Shown: positions 9,996 to 19,807, numbered from the stretch's first letter. The stretch is 64,000 nt of DNA from Gammaproteobacteria bacterium (GCA_022826245.1 JAJDVG010000040.1:62001-126000); one strand, 5' to 3'. Notes: a model not told the origin generated them from the letters alone. Numbers and translations: made by a program.

Positions 9996-10466
9996 GTGAA
10001 CGGGGCAGGACGCGAGTTGCGGATCAAGGAAGTCGAGGCCTTCACCGACGGCGCCTGCCGGGGCAATCCCGGTCCGGGCGGCTGGGGCGTGGTGCTCAAG
10101 TACCATGGCCGGGTCAGGGAACTGTGCGGCGGAGAACCGGACACGACCAACAACCGCATGGAGATCACGGCCGCGATCCGCGCACTCGAAGCGCTCACGG
10201 AGCGTTGCCGGGTACACGTCCACACCGATTCGACCTACGTCCGCAACGGGATCACCGAGTGGCTGCCGAACTGGCGCCGGCGCGGCTGGCGCACGGCCAG
10301 CCGCAAACCCGTCAAGAACCAGGATCTGTGGCGGAACCTCGCCTCGCTGGCCGACCGGCACGACGTCTCCTGGCACTGGGTCAAGGCGCACGCCGGACAC
10401 CCCGACAACGAGCGCGCCGACCGGCTGGCCAACCAGGGACTGGACGATGCGGCAGATCGTACTTGA
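9996..10466 (+). CDS. rnhA: ribonuclease HI
   Basis: Ribonuclease HI cleaves the RNA strand of RNA-DNA hybrids. All four catalytic acids are present as Asp18, Glu56, Asp78 and Asp142 (GTG-start numbering), each offset by 8 from E. coli Asp10, Glu48, Asp70 and Asp134. The basic-protrusion helices ([12 protein letters not shown]) are also present. The listed start is GTG at 9996; a TTG at 10017 would give a protein of E. coli-like length, so the start is open. The gene overlaps dnaQ by 20 bases. Confidence 0.96.
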   Translation: MNGAGRELRIKEVEAFTDGACRGNPGPGGWGVVLKYHGRVRELCGGEPDTTNNRMEITAAIRALEALTERCRVHVHTDSTYVRNGITEWLPNWRRRGWRTASRKPVKNQDLWRNLASLADRHDVSWHWVKAHAGHPDNERADRLANQGLDDAADRT

Positions 10467-11175
10467 CACGGAAACGACCGGACTCGACCCGGCTTCCGGC
10501 CACCGGATCATCGAAATCGGCTGCGTGGAACTCTTCAACCGCCGCGTAACGGCGGGCACCTTTCACCGTTACATCAACCCGGGCCGAACCGTCGACGCGG
10601 GAGCGCTCGAAGTGCATGGTATAGACGACGAGTTTCTGGCCACCCAGCCTTACTTCGTCGACATCGCCGAAGCGTTTCTCGAGTTCGTGCGCGGCGCCGA
10701 GCTCGTCATCCACAATGCCGAGTTCGACGTGGAGTTCATCAACCATGAACTCAGGCGCGTGCCCGATGCGCCCGCCGACGTAAGGGACTGCTGCGAGGTG
10801 CTCGACACGCTCGCGCTCGCCCGGCGCCTGCATCCCGGCAAGCAGAACGATCTCGATTCGCTAGCCAGGCGGCACGGCGTCGACGTTTCCAGGCGCGAGC
10901 TGCACGGGGCCCTGCTCGACGCGCGGATCCTGGCCGAGGTCTACCTGATCATGACCGGCGCGCAGGGCAGCCTGTCGCTCGACGGCGACGATGCCGCGGC
11001 GCTTGCGGATGCCGGGGAATACGCACGCGTCGAGCGCGACGGTCTCGCGCTCCCGGTCCCGCGCGCGACGGCCGGGGAGGAGGCCGCGCACGAGGCCATG
11101 CTCGAGTACATTCGAAGCCAGAGCGGCGGCCGCGCGCTCTGGGACGAGGTGTCCGGCGAAAGCGGCGAATCCTGA
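10447..11175 (+). CDS. dnaQ: DNA polymerase III epsilon subunit (3'-5' proofreading exonuclease)
   Basis: A 242-residue DEDDh exonuclease that proofreads for the replicative polymerase. Catalytic residues are Asp7 and Glu9 ([10 protein letters not shown]), Asp94 (HNAEFDVEF), His153 and Asp158 ([14 protein letters not shown]). The C-terminal tail, through which the family binds the alpha subunit, is present. The ATG lies inside the end of rnhA in another frame, which suggests translational coupling. In E. coli rnhA and dnaQ are divergent neighbours; here they are codirectional. Confidence 0.96.
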   Translation: MRQIVLDTETTGLDPASGHRIIEIGCVELFNRRVTAGTFHRYINPGRTVDAGALEVHGIDDEFLATQPYFVDIAEAFLEFVRGAELVIHNAEFDVEFINHELRRVPDAPADVRDCCEVLDTLALARRLHPGKQNDLDSLARRHGVDVSRRELHGALLDARILAEVYLIMTGAQGSLSLDGDDAAALADAGEYARVERDGLALPVPRATAGEEAAHEAMLEYIRSQSGGRALWDEVSGESGES

Positions 11176-11277
11176 CCGAAATCCTTTGCAGCGGCGCGCC
11201 GTAGTCGCTAAGCTTGCGCCCGCAGCGGAACCTGCCTTCCGCAGACATCCAAGAACAGAAACCTGGGGAACCCGCAC

Positions 11278-12615
11278 ATGGAAGACCTCGTATTCAACGA
11301 TGCAATGCTCGCTTCCGCGATCGTGCTCACCGTGACCTTCGTCGGTATTTTCACCGAGTACCTGCATGGCTATGAACGGTCGAAGGTCGCCGCGGCGGGC
11401 GCCGTTGCGATGGTCGTCGTCGGGCAGGTCTACGGGTTCTATACGCCTGAGCAAGCGATCGAAGCCGTCGACTGGAACGTGATCTTCCTGCTCGCCGCCA
11501 TGATGACGATCGTCTCGATCATGATCCCGACGGGCGGGTTCAACGCGCTCGCCTACAAGCTCGCCCGGATGAGCAAGGGGCGGCTCTATCTGATGCTCGT
11601 ACTGATCGGCAGCGCGGTGACCTTCCTGTCGCTCCTGCTCGACAACGTCACGACCGTCGTGATCTTCGGTCCGCTCATCATCCTCATCGCCCGGGCGCAG
11701 AAGATCAACCCGATTCCCTATCTGCTCGCGGCCGCGCTCCTGTCGGACACCGGCGGCATCGGCACGCTCGTCGGCGATCCCCCGAACATCATGATCGGCT
11801 CGGCGGCCGACATCGATTTCAACACGTTCGTGATCCGCATGGGATGGCCCGTCCTCATCTGCTGGATCGGAGTGCTCATCATGCTCCGGTTCCTGTTCGC
11901 GAAACAGTTGGCCGAGAAGCCCGAAGGCGAATTCACCGAGGTCGTCGAGATCAAGGACAAGTGGACCTGGAACGCGTCGCTGATCATTCTGGGCGTTATG
12001 GTCGTGCTCTTCATGCTGCACCGGGCCCTGCATTGGGAAGCGTGGTTCGTCGCCGTGCTCGGCATGGCGGCGCTAGTGCTGACGTCGCGCAAGATGATCA
12101 TGGACATCGCCGTAGAGCACGTGGAGCTCCCGCTGCTCATGTTCTTCATCGGGCTCTTCATGATCGTCGGCGGCGTCGAGCACAGCCAGTTCCTGATGTG
12201 GGTCGGTCAGCCCATCGCGGGTTTTGTCCTGGAAGACCCGCTCCTGGCAACGATCGCGCTGATGTGGGTCGGAGCGATCCTGTCGGCCGCGATCGACAAC
12301 ATCCCGTTCACGGCGGCCATGATCCCCATCATCCTGGGCCTTGAGACGCAGGGCATCAACGTGACGCCGCTGTGGTGGGGGCTCGCTATGGGTGTCGGGC
12401 TCGGCGGCAACGGCACGCACATCGGCTCGACGGCCAACGTCTTCATCGTGACGATCTCCGAGCGGCTCGCGCGCGAGGAAAACGACCCGAGTTACCTGAT
12501 TACGCCCGGGCTCTGGTTCCGCAAGGGCTCGCCCGTCATGTTCGGCACGCTCGTCATCGCGACGATTCTGTTTTACGTGTTCTGGGGCTGGTTCGAGGCT
12601 CCGCTGCCGAACTAG
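11278..12615 (+). CDS. ArsB/NhaD-superfamily ion permease (P-protein-like)
   Basis: A 445-residue polytopic inner-membrane protein with about 11-12 helices. It has the two pseudo-symmetric signatures of the CitMHS/ArsB/P-permease group: LLDNVTTVVIFGP with GTLVGDPPNIMIGSA, and AIDNIPFTAAMIPI with GGNGTHIGSTANV. Members move anions or exchange Na+ and H+, and the ion cannot be read from sequence. GGGGAA precedes the ATG. It faces NhaD convergently across a terminator, so two members of the same superfamily sit tail to tail. Confidence 0.88.
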   Translation: MEDLVFNDAMLASAIVLTVTFVGIFTEYLHGYERSKVAAAGAVAMVVVGQVYGFYTPEQAIEAVDWNVIFLLAAMMTIVSIMIPTGGFNALAYKLARMSKGRLYLMLVLIGSAVTFLSLLLDNVTTVVIFGPLIILIARAQKINPIPYLLAAALLSDTGGIGTLVGDPPNIMIGSAADIDFNTFVIRMGWPVLICWIGVLIMLRFLFAKQLAEKPEGEFTEVVEIKDKWTWNASLIILGVMVVLFMLHRALHWEAWFVAVLGMAALVLTSRKMIMDIAVEHVELPLLMFFIGLFMIVGGVEHSQFLMWVGQPIAGFVLEDPLLATIALMWVGAILSAAIDNIPFTAAMIPIILGLETQGINVTPLWWGLAMGVGLGGNGTHIGSTANVFIVTISERLAREENDPSYLITPGLWFRKGSPVMFGTLVIATILFYVFWGWFEAPLPN

Positions 12616-12632
12616 AAGCTTCGAACGCCGGG

Positions 12633-12664
12633 GCGTCAGCCGCCATGGCTGACGCTCCTTTTCT
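12633..12664 (+). terminator. rho-independent terminator between convergent transporters
   Basis: GCGTCAGCC (12633-12641) and GGCTGACGC (12647-12655) form a perfect 9-bp stem with a 5-base loop, followed by TCCTTTTCTGT. It lies 18 bases after the permease stop and likely ends that transcript. Confidence 0.85.
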
Positions 12665-12685
12665 GTCCCGGTCAGTCGCCTGCGT

Positions 12686-14137
12686 TCAAAAGCCGATGCC
12701 GCTCATGACGAGGTGAGTGGCGATGCTCGCCGCATAGCCGATGGCGATCGCCCACGCCCATTTCAGGTGCGCGAAAAACGTGTAGATGCCGCGCGCCTGG
12801 CCCATGACCGCGACGCCGGCGGCCGAGCCGACCGACAGCATCGAGCCGCCGACGCCCGCCGTCAGCGTGACGAGCAGCCACTGGTCGAGGTTCATGTCGG
12901 GCGCCATTTCGAGCACCGCGAACATGACCGGGATGTTGTCGAGGATCGCCGAGAGCACACCGACCCAGATGTTGGCGGCCGTGGCGCCGAGTTCGCCGTA
13001 CATGAAGTCCGAGACGATCGCGAGATAGCCGAAGGTTCCGAGTCCGCCGACGCACAGCATGATGCCGTAGAAGAACATCAGCGTATCCCACTCCGCTCGT
13101 TGCAGGTTACGGTAGATGTCGTACTGGCCGGACCCGGCCATGTGCTGGTCGTGCTCGAGTGCGAAGGCTGCGCTGTCTTCGGCTGCCGGGTCGCCTGAAT
13201 CGACGAAACGCGTGCCGCTTCTCTGCAGGTAGTAGCCGTAGAGCTTGAGGAACCCAAGTCCGGTCATCATGCCGACCACGGGCGGCAGATGCAGTACGCT
13301 GTGCCCGAGCACGGCCATCGTGATTGTGAGCGCGAAGAGTCCCATCACGACGAAGGCGCCTTCCCGAAGTTCGGCCTCTTCCCTGACCTCGGCGGGTTGC
13401 CCGGCCGGGAGCGCGAAGCTCAGGATCGCCGCGGTCACGAGCCAGTTCACGAGCGACGGTACGACGAGCGCGAAAAACTGCTGGAACTCGACGAAGCCGC
13501 GTTGCCAGACCATCAGGGTCGTGATGTCGCCGAACGGGCTGAACGCGCCGCCCGCATTGGCCGCGACGACGACATTGATGCATGCCAGTATCACGAAACG
13601 GCGATTGTCCCCGCCGATGGCCATGACGACCGTCGCCATCAGCAGCGCCGTCGTCAGGTTGTCGGCGATCGGCGACATCACGAACGAGATCGCACCGGTG
13701 ATCCAGAAGATCTGCCTGAGCGAATAGCCCTGTGAAACGAGACGCACGCGAAGCACGTCGAACACGCCGCGCTCGTCGAGTGTGTTGATGTAGGTCATCG
13801 CGGCAAGCAGGAACAGGAACAGTTCCACGAACTCGAGCAGCCCGTGGCGCACCGCTTCCTCGGCCGATTCGGGCACGCCCGCCTGCGACAGGGCCACCGC
13901 GGCCAGCAGCCAGATCACGCCGGCGGCGACCATGACGGGTTTGGACTTTCTCAGGTGAATCGTCTCTTCGAATATCACGAGCGCATAGGCGCCAACGAAG
14001 ATGGCAAGCGCCGCGAACCCGGCCCAGTGCTGCGTGAGGCCCGGCGCGGCTTCAGCCTGCGCGAAAGCGGTGCTGCCGATGCAGCCGACACCGATGGCCG
14101 TTGCGAACAGGCCGGCAAACCTTTTCCATGTCTTCAT
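12686..14137 (-). CDS. nhaD: Na+/H+ antiporter NhaD
   Basis: A 483-residue sodium:proton antiporter, common in marine and halotolerant proteobacteria, which extrudes Na+ in exchange for protons. The N-terminus (MKTWKRFAGLFATAIGVG) looks like a signal peptide, as in other NhaD proteins. Signatures SPIADNLTTAL (about residue 150) and NAGGAFSPFGDITTLMVW (about 190-207) are intact, and AILDNIPVMFAV lies in the second half. I placed the start at 14137; an upstream in-frame extension lacks homology. Confidence 0.93.
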   Translation of the reverse strand: MKTWKRFAGLFATAIGVGCIGSTAFAQAEAAPGLTQHWAGFAALAIFVGAYALVIFEETIHLRKSKPVMVAAGVIWLLAAVALSQAGVPESAEEAVRHGLLEFVELFLFLLAAMTYINTLDERGVFDVLRVRLVSQGYSLRQIFWITGAISFVMSPIADNLTTALLMATVVMAIGGDNRRFVILACINVVVAANAGGAFSPFGDITTLMVWQRGFVEFQQFFALVVPSLVNWLVTAAILSFALPAGQPAEVREEAELREGAFVVMGLFALTITMAVLGHSVLHLPPVVGMMTGLGFLKLYGYYLQRSGTRFVDSGDPAAEDSAAFALEHDQHMAGSGQYDIYRNLQRAEWDTLMFFYGIMLCVGGLGTFGYLAIVSDFMYGELGATAANIWVGVLSAILDNIPVMFAVLEMAPDMNLDQWLLVTLTAGVGGSMLSVGSAAGVAVMGQARGIYTFFAHLKWAWAIAIGYAASIATHLVMSGIGF

Positions 14138-14298
14138 GAACGTGTTTCCTGGTTCAGGGGACGCGCCGACGCCGTGTCGCCGCTCCGCGAGTAGCCTGGT
14201 AGAGAACGATGCGAGGCCCGGGAAGGGTAGCCTCATGCCGCGTTGTGACGCTGCGGCCCGCATTATAGTATTTCCTCGATACCCTTCACCGTGGACGC

Positions 14299-14454
14299 AT
14301 GGCCATGGCCGACAGAACGATCCTCGCGATTCTCGATCCGACCGACCGGGGCGAACAGCCTGTCGTCGAGCGGGCGGCATGGCTTGCGGCGTGCTCGTCG
14401 GCAGCACCGCCGAACGCGCGCCCGGTCGTTCGCCGTGCGGTTTGCCGATCGTGA
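14299..14454 (+). pseudogene. possible remnant of a universal stress protein gene
   Basis: About 50 codons from ATG 14299 or 14305. The first 27 residues (ILAILDPTDRGEQPVVERAAWLA) resemble the start of a UspE-type universal stress protein: a beta strand, Asp-Pro, and a following helix of alternating Ala and Arg. The similarity then stops and the frame closes at 14452-14454. A normal Usp domain needs about 140 residues. It lies between divergent nhaD and the epimerase. It may be a decayed 5' end, or a chance resemblance. Confidence 0.35.
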
Positions 14455-14535
14455 AACAGCAAGGATTCGAGCCGTCGTTCCCGCACAGCCATTGATCCCG
14501 ACTTCGCTTATCCGAATCCGCCCGCGTCAGCCGAG

Positions 14536-15549
14536 ATGAAAGTCCTGGTCACGGGCGCCGCGGGTTTTATCGGTTTTCACACCGCGCGGGCGCTCGCCGA
14601 ACGCGGCGATGAAGTCGTCGGCCTCGACAATCTGAGCGAGTACTACGACGTTGCGCTGAAGCACGCACGGCTCGAGCGCCTCAAGCCGTTCGGCAGCTTT
14701 CGTTTCGTCCGGCTCGACCTCGCGGACCGTGACGGCATGGCCAAGCTCTTCGCGGCAGAGGGTTTCGAGCGCGTCGTCCACCTCGGCGCGCAGCCCGGTG
14801 TCCGCTATGGGCTGGAAAACCCGTTCGCCTACATCGACAGCAACATCCACGGCACGGCGAGCGTGCTCGAAGGCTGCAGGCACAGCGGCGTCGAACACCT
14901 GGTCTTCGCATCGACCAGTTCCGTCTACGGCGCCAACACGAAGATGCCGTTCTCGGTCAGCGACAACGTCGACCATCCACTGTCGCTGTACGCCGCGACC
15001 AAGAAATCCGGCGAACTCATGGCCCACAGCTACGCGAGCCTGTTCGGTCTTCCCGTGACGGGCCTGCGCTTTTTTACGGTCTACGGGCCGTTCGGCCGCC
15101 CGGACATGGCGCTGTTCCGTTTCACGAAGAACATCCTTGCGGGCGAGCCGATCAGCGTCTTCAACCATGGCAGGCACCGGCGCGATTTCACGTACATCGA
15201 CGACATCGTCGATGCGATCGTCCGGGTCGTCGACCGGATTCCCGAGCCGAATACCTACTGGAGCGGCGAATCGCCCGATCCGGGATCGAGCCCGGCGCCG
15301 TACCGCCTCTACAACGTCGGCAACCAGCAGCCCGTGGAGCTCATGCGGATGATCGAGTCGCTCGAGCAGTGTCTGGGCCGCAAGGCGGACAAGCGGCTGC
15401 TGCCGCGCCAGCCCGGCGACCTCGAGGACACCTGGGCCGATGTCGAGAGTTTCGTCGCGGATTTCGGCTACCGGCCGGGCACAGCCGTCGAGGAGGGCAT
15501 CCGGCGCTTTGTCGACTGGTACGTGGACTTCTACGGCATCGACCGGTAG
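14536..15549 (+). CDS. NAD-dependent epimerase/dehydratase, UDP-glucuronate 4-epimerase type
   Basis: A 337-residue extended short-chain dehydrogenase for nucleotide sugars. The Rossmann motif TGAAGFIG is at residues 6-13. The catalytic pair is Tyr152 and Lys156 (YAATK), with Ser in STSSVYG. The HARRDFTYIDD-like element (HGRRHRRDFTYIDD) is also present. Overall pattern and length match UDP-glucuronate 4-epimerases, which supply galacturonate for polysaccharide or lipopolysaccharide. A UDP-glucose 4-epimerase activity cannot be excluded. pgi, another sugar-phosphate gene, follows. Confidence 0.88.
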   Translation: MKVLVTGAAGFIGFHTARALAERGDEVVGLDNLSEYYDVALKHARLERLKPFGSFRFVRLDLADRDGMAKLFAAEGFERVVHLGAQPGVRYGLENPFAYIDSNIHGTASVLEGCRHSGVEHLVFASTSSVYGANTKMPFSVSDNVDHPLSLYAATKKSGELMAHSYASLFGLPVTGLRFFTVYGPFGRPDMALFRFTKNILAGEPISVFNHGRHRRDFTYIDDIVDAIVRVVDRIPEPNTYWSGESPDPGSSPAPYRLYNVGNQQPVELMRMIESLEQCLGRKADKRLLPRQPGDLEDTWADVESFVADFGYRPGTAVEEGIRRFVDWYVDFYGIDR

Positions 15550-15713
15550 ATCGTGCGGGCGCGCGCACCGTGACCTGAAGCGCGGCGGGCGGTAATCGGC
15601 GTGAGGTACGGGCGCGTGCGGCACTGCGAACCGCGCGAGGATCGGGCGCCGAAACGCCCGTGACAGGAGACCAGGAGAGCGGACCGCCGGGATCATTCTG
15701 CGATAATTCCACC

Positions 15714-17324
15714 ATGATCGACGCGAGCTATGCACCGCGCACCGCCGCCTGGCAGGCGCTCAGCCAGCAGGCCACGGTATTGTCCGGAATTTCGATCGAA
15801 TCGTTGTTCGACTCGGACCCCGGACGTTTCGACAGCTTCTCCATCGACGGCCCCGGGCTGCTCCTCGACTTCAGCCGGCAACGGCTCGATGCGCAGGCCG
15901 TGTCTTCGTTGCTGGATCTTGCGGACCGGACCGGCGTGGCCCGGCGGATCGAGCAGATGTTCGCCGGCGAACCCGTCAACAACACCGAGGACCGGCCGGC
16001 GTTGCACGTCGCGTTGCGGCGACCCGCCGACCGGTCGTTACCGGTCGAGGGCAGCGACGTGATGCCGTTCGTGGAAGCGGAGCGCGCCAGGATGCGCGCC
16101 CTGGCCGACGAGCTCGAGGACGGCGCGCTTCGAGGGTACACGGGAGAGCCGATCGCCGATGTCGTCAATATCGGGATCGGCGGTTCGGACCTCGGGGTAG
16201 TCATGGCTGTCCGGGCGCTCAGCGAGTACCGCAACCCGGATGTCGGCATGCACTTCGTGTCGAATATCGACGGTGTTGAACTTGCTCATGTGCTCGAGCG
16301 GGTGGCGCCCGCGACGACCCTGTTCGTGATCTGTTCCAAGAGCTTCACGACGCTGGAGACGCTGACCAACGCGCGCGTCGTGCGCGCCTGGCTCGCCGCG
16401 CGCGGAGGTGACGCCGCCGTCGCCGCGCAATGCGTCGCCGTGTCGACCAACACGGAAGCGATGGACGAATTCGGCATCGCGCCGGATCGGCGTTTCGCGA
16501 TCTGGGACTGGGTCGGCGGGCGCTTTTCGGTATGGTCGGCCGTAGGCCTCGCGCTCGCGCTCGCCATCGGCTGGCGCAACTTCGAGGCAATGCTCGCCGG
16601 CGGCCACAGCATGGACGAGCACTTCCGCCATACGCCCTTCGAACGCAACCTGCCCGTCATGCTCGCGCTCATCGGTATCTGGAACCGCAATTTCCTGAAC
16701 GCGGGCAGTCACGCCGTGCTGCCCTACGACGATCACCTGAGCCGCCTGCCCGCGTTCCTGCAGCAGCTCGAGATGGAGAGCAACGGCAAGTCGGTCAGGC
16801 GCAACGGCGAGCCCGTGGAGTGCCCGACCTGCCCGGTCGTCTGGGGCGAATCCGGTTCCAACGCCCAGCACTCGTTCTATCAGCTCCTGCACCAGGGCAC
16901 CGACCCGATCTCGATCGACTTCCTGCTGCCGGCTGAAAGCGGCGTGGGACGCCAGGCTCAGCAGGACCTGGCCGCGGCCAACTGCCTCGCGCAGACGCTG
17001 GCCCTTGCGGCGGGCGACCAGCCAGGCGCGCAGGACAGCCCGCATCGCCACTATCCGGGCAGCCGGCCAAGCTCTCTGCTGCTCTTCGAGCGTCTCGATC
17101 CCGCCACGCTCGGCAGGCTCATCGCGCTCTACGAACACAAGACTTTCGTGCAGGGCGTGATCTGGGACGTGAACTCCTTCGACCAGTGGGGCGTCGAGCT
17201 CGGCAAGCGCCTGGCTTCCGGATTGGAGGGGGCGGTCAGCGGCGAGAGCCCGGATGGCGAACCGACGGCCATCGCGGGCGCGCTCGACCGCCTGCGCGGC
17301 TTGCGGCCGCGCCAGACCCGCTAG
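15714..17324 (+). CDS. pgi: glucose-6-phosphate isomerase
   Basis: A 536-residue enzyme that interconverts glucose 6-phosphate and fructose 6-phosphate. The phosphate-binding motif NIGIGGSDLG, the first family signature around GESGSNAQHSFYQLLHQGT (about residues 378-397) and the second signature VIWDVNSFDQWGVELGK are all present. In the first signature GSNAQH replaces the more usual G-TNGQH. I chose ATG 15714 because homology begins at MIDASYAPRTAAW; the frame is open for another 18 codons. Confidence 0.96.
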   Translation: MIDASYAPRTAAWQALSQQATVLSGISIESLFDSDPGRFDSFSIDGPGLLLDFSRQRLDAQAVSSLLDLADRTGVARRIEQMFAGEPVNNTEDRPALHVALRRPADRSLPVEGSDVMPFVEAERARMRALADELEDGALRGYTGEPIADVVNIGIGGSDLGVVMAVRALSEYRNPDVGMHFVSNIDGVELAHVLERVAPATTLFVICSKSFTTLETLTNARVVRAWLAARGGDAAVAAQCVAVSTNTEAMDEFGIAPDRRFAIWDWVGGRFSVWSAVGLALALAIGWRNFEAMLAGGHSMDEHFRHTPFERNLPVMLALIGIWNRNFLNAGSHAVLPYDDHLSRLPAFLQQLEMESNGKSVRRNGEPVECPTCPVVWGESGSNAQHSFYQLLHQGTDPISIDFLLPAESGVGRQAQQDLAAANCLAQTLALAAGDQPGAQDSPHRHYPGSRPSSLLLFERLDPATLGRLIALYEHKTFVQGVIWDVNSFDQWGVELGKRLASGLEGAVSGESPDGEPTAIAGALDRLRGLRPRQTR

Positions 17325-17481
17325 AATCTACTTGCGTTCATATGCGGCGCGGGATTGCATCGCGCCGTCTCGATGCGCCTTGCCATGACGAGGCGATGGC
17401 GTTAGCTTTTCCGTGACCGCCTTTCGACCCAGGAGCACCGCGCAACCGCGTGTTTGACGTTTCCGTCCGGAGGACTTTGCC

Positions 17482-17925
17482 ATGAAGCGATTTCGATGGG
17501 GTTGGCTGATTCTTGCACTCTTGCCCGCCAGTTTCGCCGTGTTCGGGCAGGCTGACGACGAGGGCTTCATCGTGCTCGCACCGGACGAGATCGATTGGGG
17601 TGAGGCAGACCCGAACGCCATCGGCTTCGTCGTGCTGGCCGGCGACCCGCAGCAGGAAGGCTTCTACATGATCCGCGCGAAGTTCCCGCCCGGAGTCATG
17701 TCGCCGCCGCACTATCATCCGTCCGACCGCCATGTCACCGTCATTTCGGGCACCTGGCACGCGGGTACGGGTCCGGAGTTCGATACGGATGCGATGGTTC
17801 CGCTCGAGCCCGGCAGCTACATGATGCATCCGGCCGGCGCCGTGCATTACGATGGGGCGAAGGACGAGGAAGTCATCGTCGAGATCAAGGGCATCGGCCC
17901 GGCGCCGACGATTCGTGTCGAATAG
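17482..17925 (+). CDS. exported cupin-domain protein
   Basis: A 147-residue protein with a signal peptide (cleavage near FGQA, residue 24) and a single cupin barrel. Metal-ligand candidates are His77, His79 and His84 in PPHYHPSDRH, with a further His in PAGAVHYDG. GGAGG lies before the ATG. Small periplasmic cupins of this type have no agreed function. It is followed, 51 bases on, by the SoxC-like molybdoenzyme and may be cotranscribed. Confidence 0.8.
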   Translation: MKRFRWGWLILALLPASFAVFGQADDEGFIVLAPDEIDWGEADPNAIGFVVLAGDPQQEGFYMIRAKFPPGVMSPPHYHPSDRHVTVISGTWHAGTGPEFDTDAMVPLEPGSYMMHPAGAVHYDGAKDEEVIVEIKGIGPAPTIRVE

Positions 17926-17976
17926 CCGGGCAGCATCGCGCTAGGGAGCGCGCCAACGAAGCGCAGGGAGAACCGT

Positions 17977-19266
17977 ATGACAAGGACGCAGAATCCGCCC
18001 GGACAGCCTGAACAGGTTGCGGGCAACGGCATTTTGCATCGTCGACTGTTCCTGACGGGCGGCGCGGCAATGGCCGGTGCGGCAGGAATGGGTCTCATGA
18101 CCGCCCGCCCCGCTTCGGCCCAGCTTCCTCTGGAGGTGCCGGAGTGGATGAAGGCGCCGGGCGCGGCCATGAGCGGCTACGGCACGCCCTCGCCGCACGA
18201 GGAACACGTGCAACGCTCGTTTAACTCACTGCCCGGTACGATCGGCTCGGGCGTTTCGCGGACGCCGCATGAACGTCTCGAGGGGATCATCACCCCCAAT
18301 GCGCTGCATTTCGAGCGCCACCACAACGGCATTCCCGACATCGATCCCGGCCGGCATCGCCTCGTGATTCACGGCCTTGTCGAGCGGCCATTGATGTTCG
18401 ATCTTGAATCCCTGTCGCGCTACCCGCTCGTGTCCCGAATCCAGTTCCTGGAGTGCTCGGGCAACGGCCGGGCCAACGACGCGGCCGAGCCTCCGCAGCT
18501 CGCGCTCAGCGAGATCCACGGGCTCGTGTCCTGCAGCGACTGGACGGGTGTGCCCCTGTCCGTGCTGCTCGACGAAGCGGGCGTCGCGCCCGAGGCTCGC
18601 TGGATCGTCGCCGAAGGCGCCGACGCGGCCGCGATGACCCGAAGCGTGCCGATGGCCAAGGCGCTCGACGACGCGATCGTTGCGATCTACCAGAACGGCG
18701 AGCGCCTGATGCCCGGCAACGGCTACCCGATGCGGCTGTTCCTGCCCGGTTACGAAGGCAACATGAGCATCAAGTGGCTCAGGCGCATCGAGGTCACGGC
18801 CGAGCCGATGATGACGCGGGAGGAAACGTCGAAGTACACCGACCTCCTGCCCGACGGCCGGGCGCTGCAGTTTACGTTTCAGATGGGCGTCAAGTCCGTG
18901 ATCACCTCGCCGTCGGGCGGGCTCGAAATGCAGGCTCCCGGCCTCTACCAGATATCCGGGATCGCGTGGTCGGGCGCCGGACGGATCCGCCGGGTGGAGG
19001 TATCCGCCGATGGCGGGCAGAGCTGGGCCGAGGCGGCGCTGACCGATCCGGTCCTGCCGATTTCGCTGACCCGGTTCCGCATGCCGTGGCGTTGGAACGG
19101 CGGTCCGGCGGTGCTCCAGAGCCGGGCGGTCGACGAGACCGGCGCCGTGCAGCCGACACGCGCGGCGCTGCACGCAAGGCTCGGCACGCAGTTCAACTAC
19201 CACCACAATGCGATCCAGAGCTGGCTCGTTGCCGCCGACGGCACGGTCAGCAACGTCTATGCCTAG
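17977..19266 (+). CDS. soxC: SoxC-like sulfite dehydrogenase, molybdopterin subunit
   Basis: A 429-residue periplasmic sulfite-oxidase-family enzyme. A Tat signal (HRRLFLTGGAAMAGAAGMG, ending near ASA) exports it folded with cofactor. The molybdenum ligand is Cys160 in QFLECSGNGR. The C-terminal Mo-co dimerisation domain (ISGIAWSGAGRIRRVEVSADGG) is present. A cytochrome c gene overlaps its stop, as in soxCD and sorAB pairs. No other sox genes are in view, so stand-alone oxidation of sulfite or of a related S- or N-oxide substrate is possible. Confidence 0.88.
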   Translation: MTRTQNPPGQPEQVAGNGILHRRLFLTGGAAMAGAAGMGLMTARPASAQLPLEVPEWMKAPGAAMSGYGTPSPHEEHVQRSFNSLPGTIGSGVSRTPHERLEGIITPNALHFERHHNGIPDIDPGRHRLVIHGLVERPLMFDLESLSRYPLVSRIQFLECSGNGRANDAAEPPQLALSEIHGLVSCSDWTGVPLSVLLDEAGVAPEARWIVAEGADAAAMTRSVPMAKALDDAIVAIYQNGERLMPGNGYPMRLFLPGYEGNMSIKWLRRIEVTAEPMMTREETSKYTDLLPDGRALQFTFQMGVKSVITSPSGGLEMQAPGLYQISGIAWSGAGRIRRVEVSADGGQSWAEAALTDPVLPISLTRFRMPWRWNGGPAVLQSRAVDETGAVQPTRAALHARLGTQFNYHHNAIQSWLVAADGTVSNVYA

Positions 19267-19807
19267 GATCGCCGGATTCCTGTCCCCGCTCGGCGTTCTC
19301 CTGATCTGTGCCGCCGCATTGCCTGGCACGGTGGCGGCTCAGGAAGGGCCGGGCCTGGGCGTCGAGCTCACCGAGGAGCAGATCGCGGCCTGGGACATCA
19401 ACGTCGCGCCCGACGGGACGGGCCTGCCGCCGGGCTCGGGCGACGCGCGGCGCGGCGCGGAGGTCTTCGCGGTCTGGTGCATCGCCTGTCATACCACCGA
19501 CGGGGAGGGCGGGCTCAACGATCGCCTCGTCGGCGGCCACGGTACGCTCGACAGCGCCTCTCCCGTCAGGACCGTCGGCAGTTACTGGCCGTACGCACCG
19601 ACGATATTCGACTACATCCGGCGTGCCATGCCGTATGCGCAGCCACAATCGCTGACGAACGACGACGTTTATGCGCTGACCGCCTATCTGCTGCAGTTGA
19701 ACGGCATCATCGGCGCGGACGACGTCATGGATGCCGCGTCTCTGCCGCGCGTCGAAATGCCCAACCGTGACGGGTTCATCGTCGTCTGGCCGCCGACCGA
19801 CGAGTAA
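19259..19807 (+). CDS. soxD: SoxD-like cytochrome c, electron acceptor of the molybdoenzyme
   Basis: A 182-residue periplasmic monoheme cytochrome c. A signal peptide ends at VAAQ (about 28), the heme site CIACH is at 74-78, and Met candidates for the sixth ligand lie in RRAMPYAQP. The ATG overlaps the end of the preceding gene by 8 bases, so the two are translationally coupled and surely form one enzyme. The length fits single-heme SoxD or SorB-like subunits rather than diheme SoxD. Confidence 0.85.
   Translation: MPRIAGFLSPLGVLLICAAALPGTVAAQEGPGLGVELTEEQIAAWDINVAPDGTGLPPGSGDARRGAEVFAVWCIACHTTDGEGGLNDRLVGGHGTLDSASPVRTVGSYWPYAPTIFDYIRRAMPYAQPQSLTNDDVYALTAYLLQLNGIIGADDVMDAASLPRVEMPNRDGFIVVWPPTDE

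Noticed and set aside
14291-14539. 82-codon plus-strand frame before the epimerase
   Set aside because: Arg/Ser-rich with no domain features, and it overlaps the more convincing Usp-like remnant in another frame.
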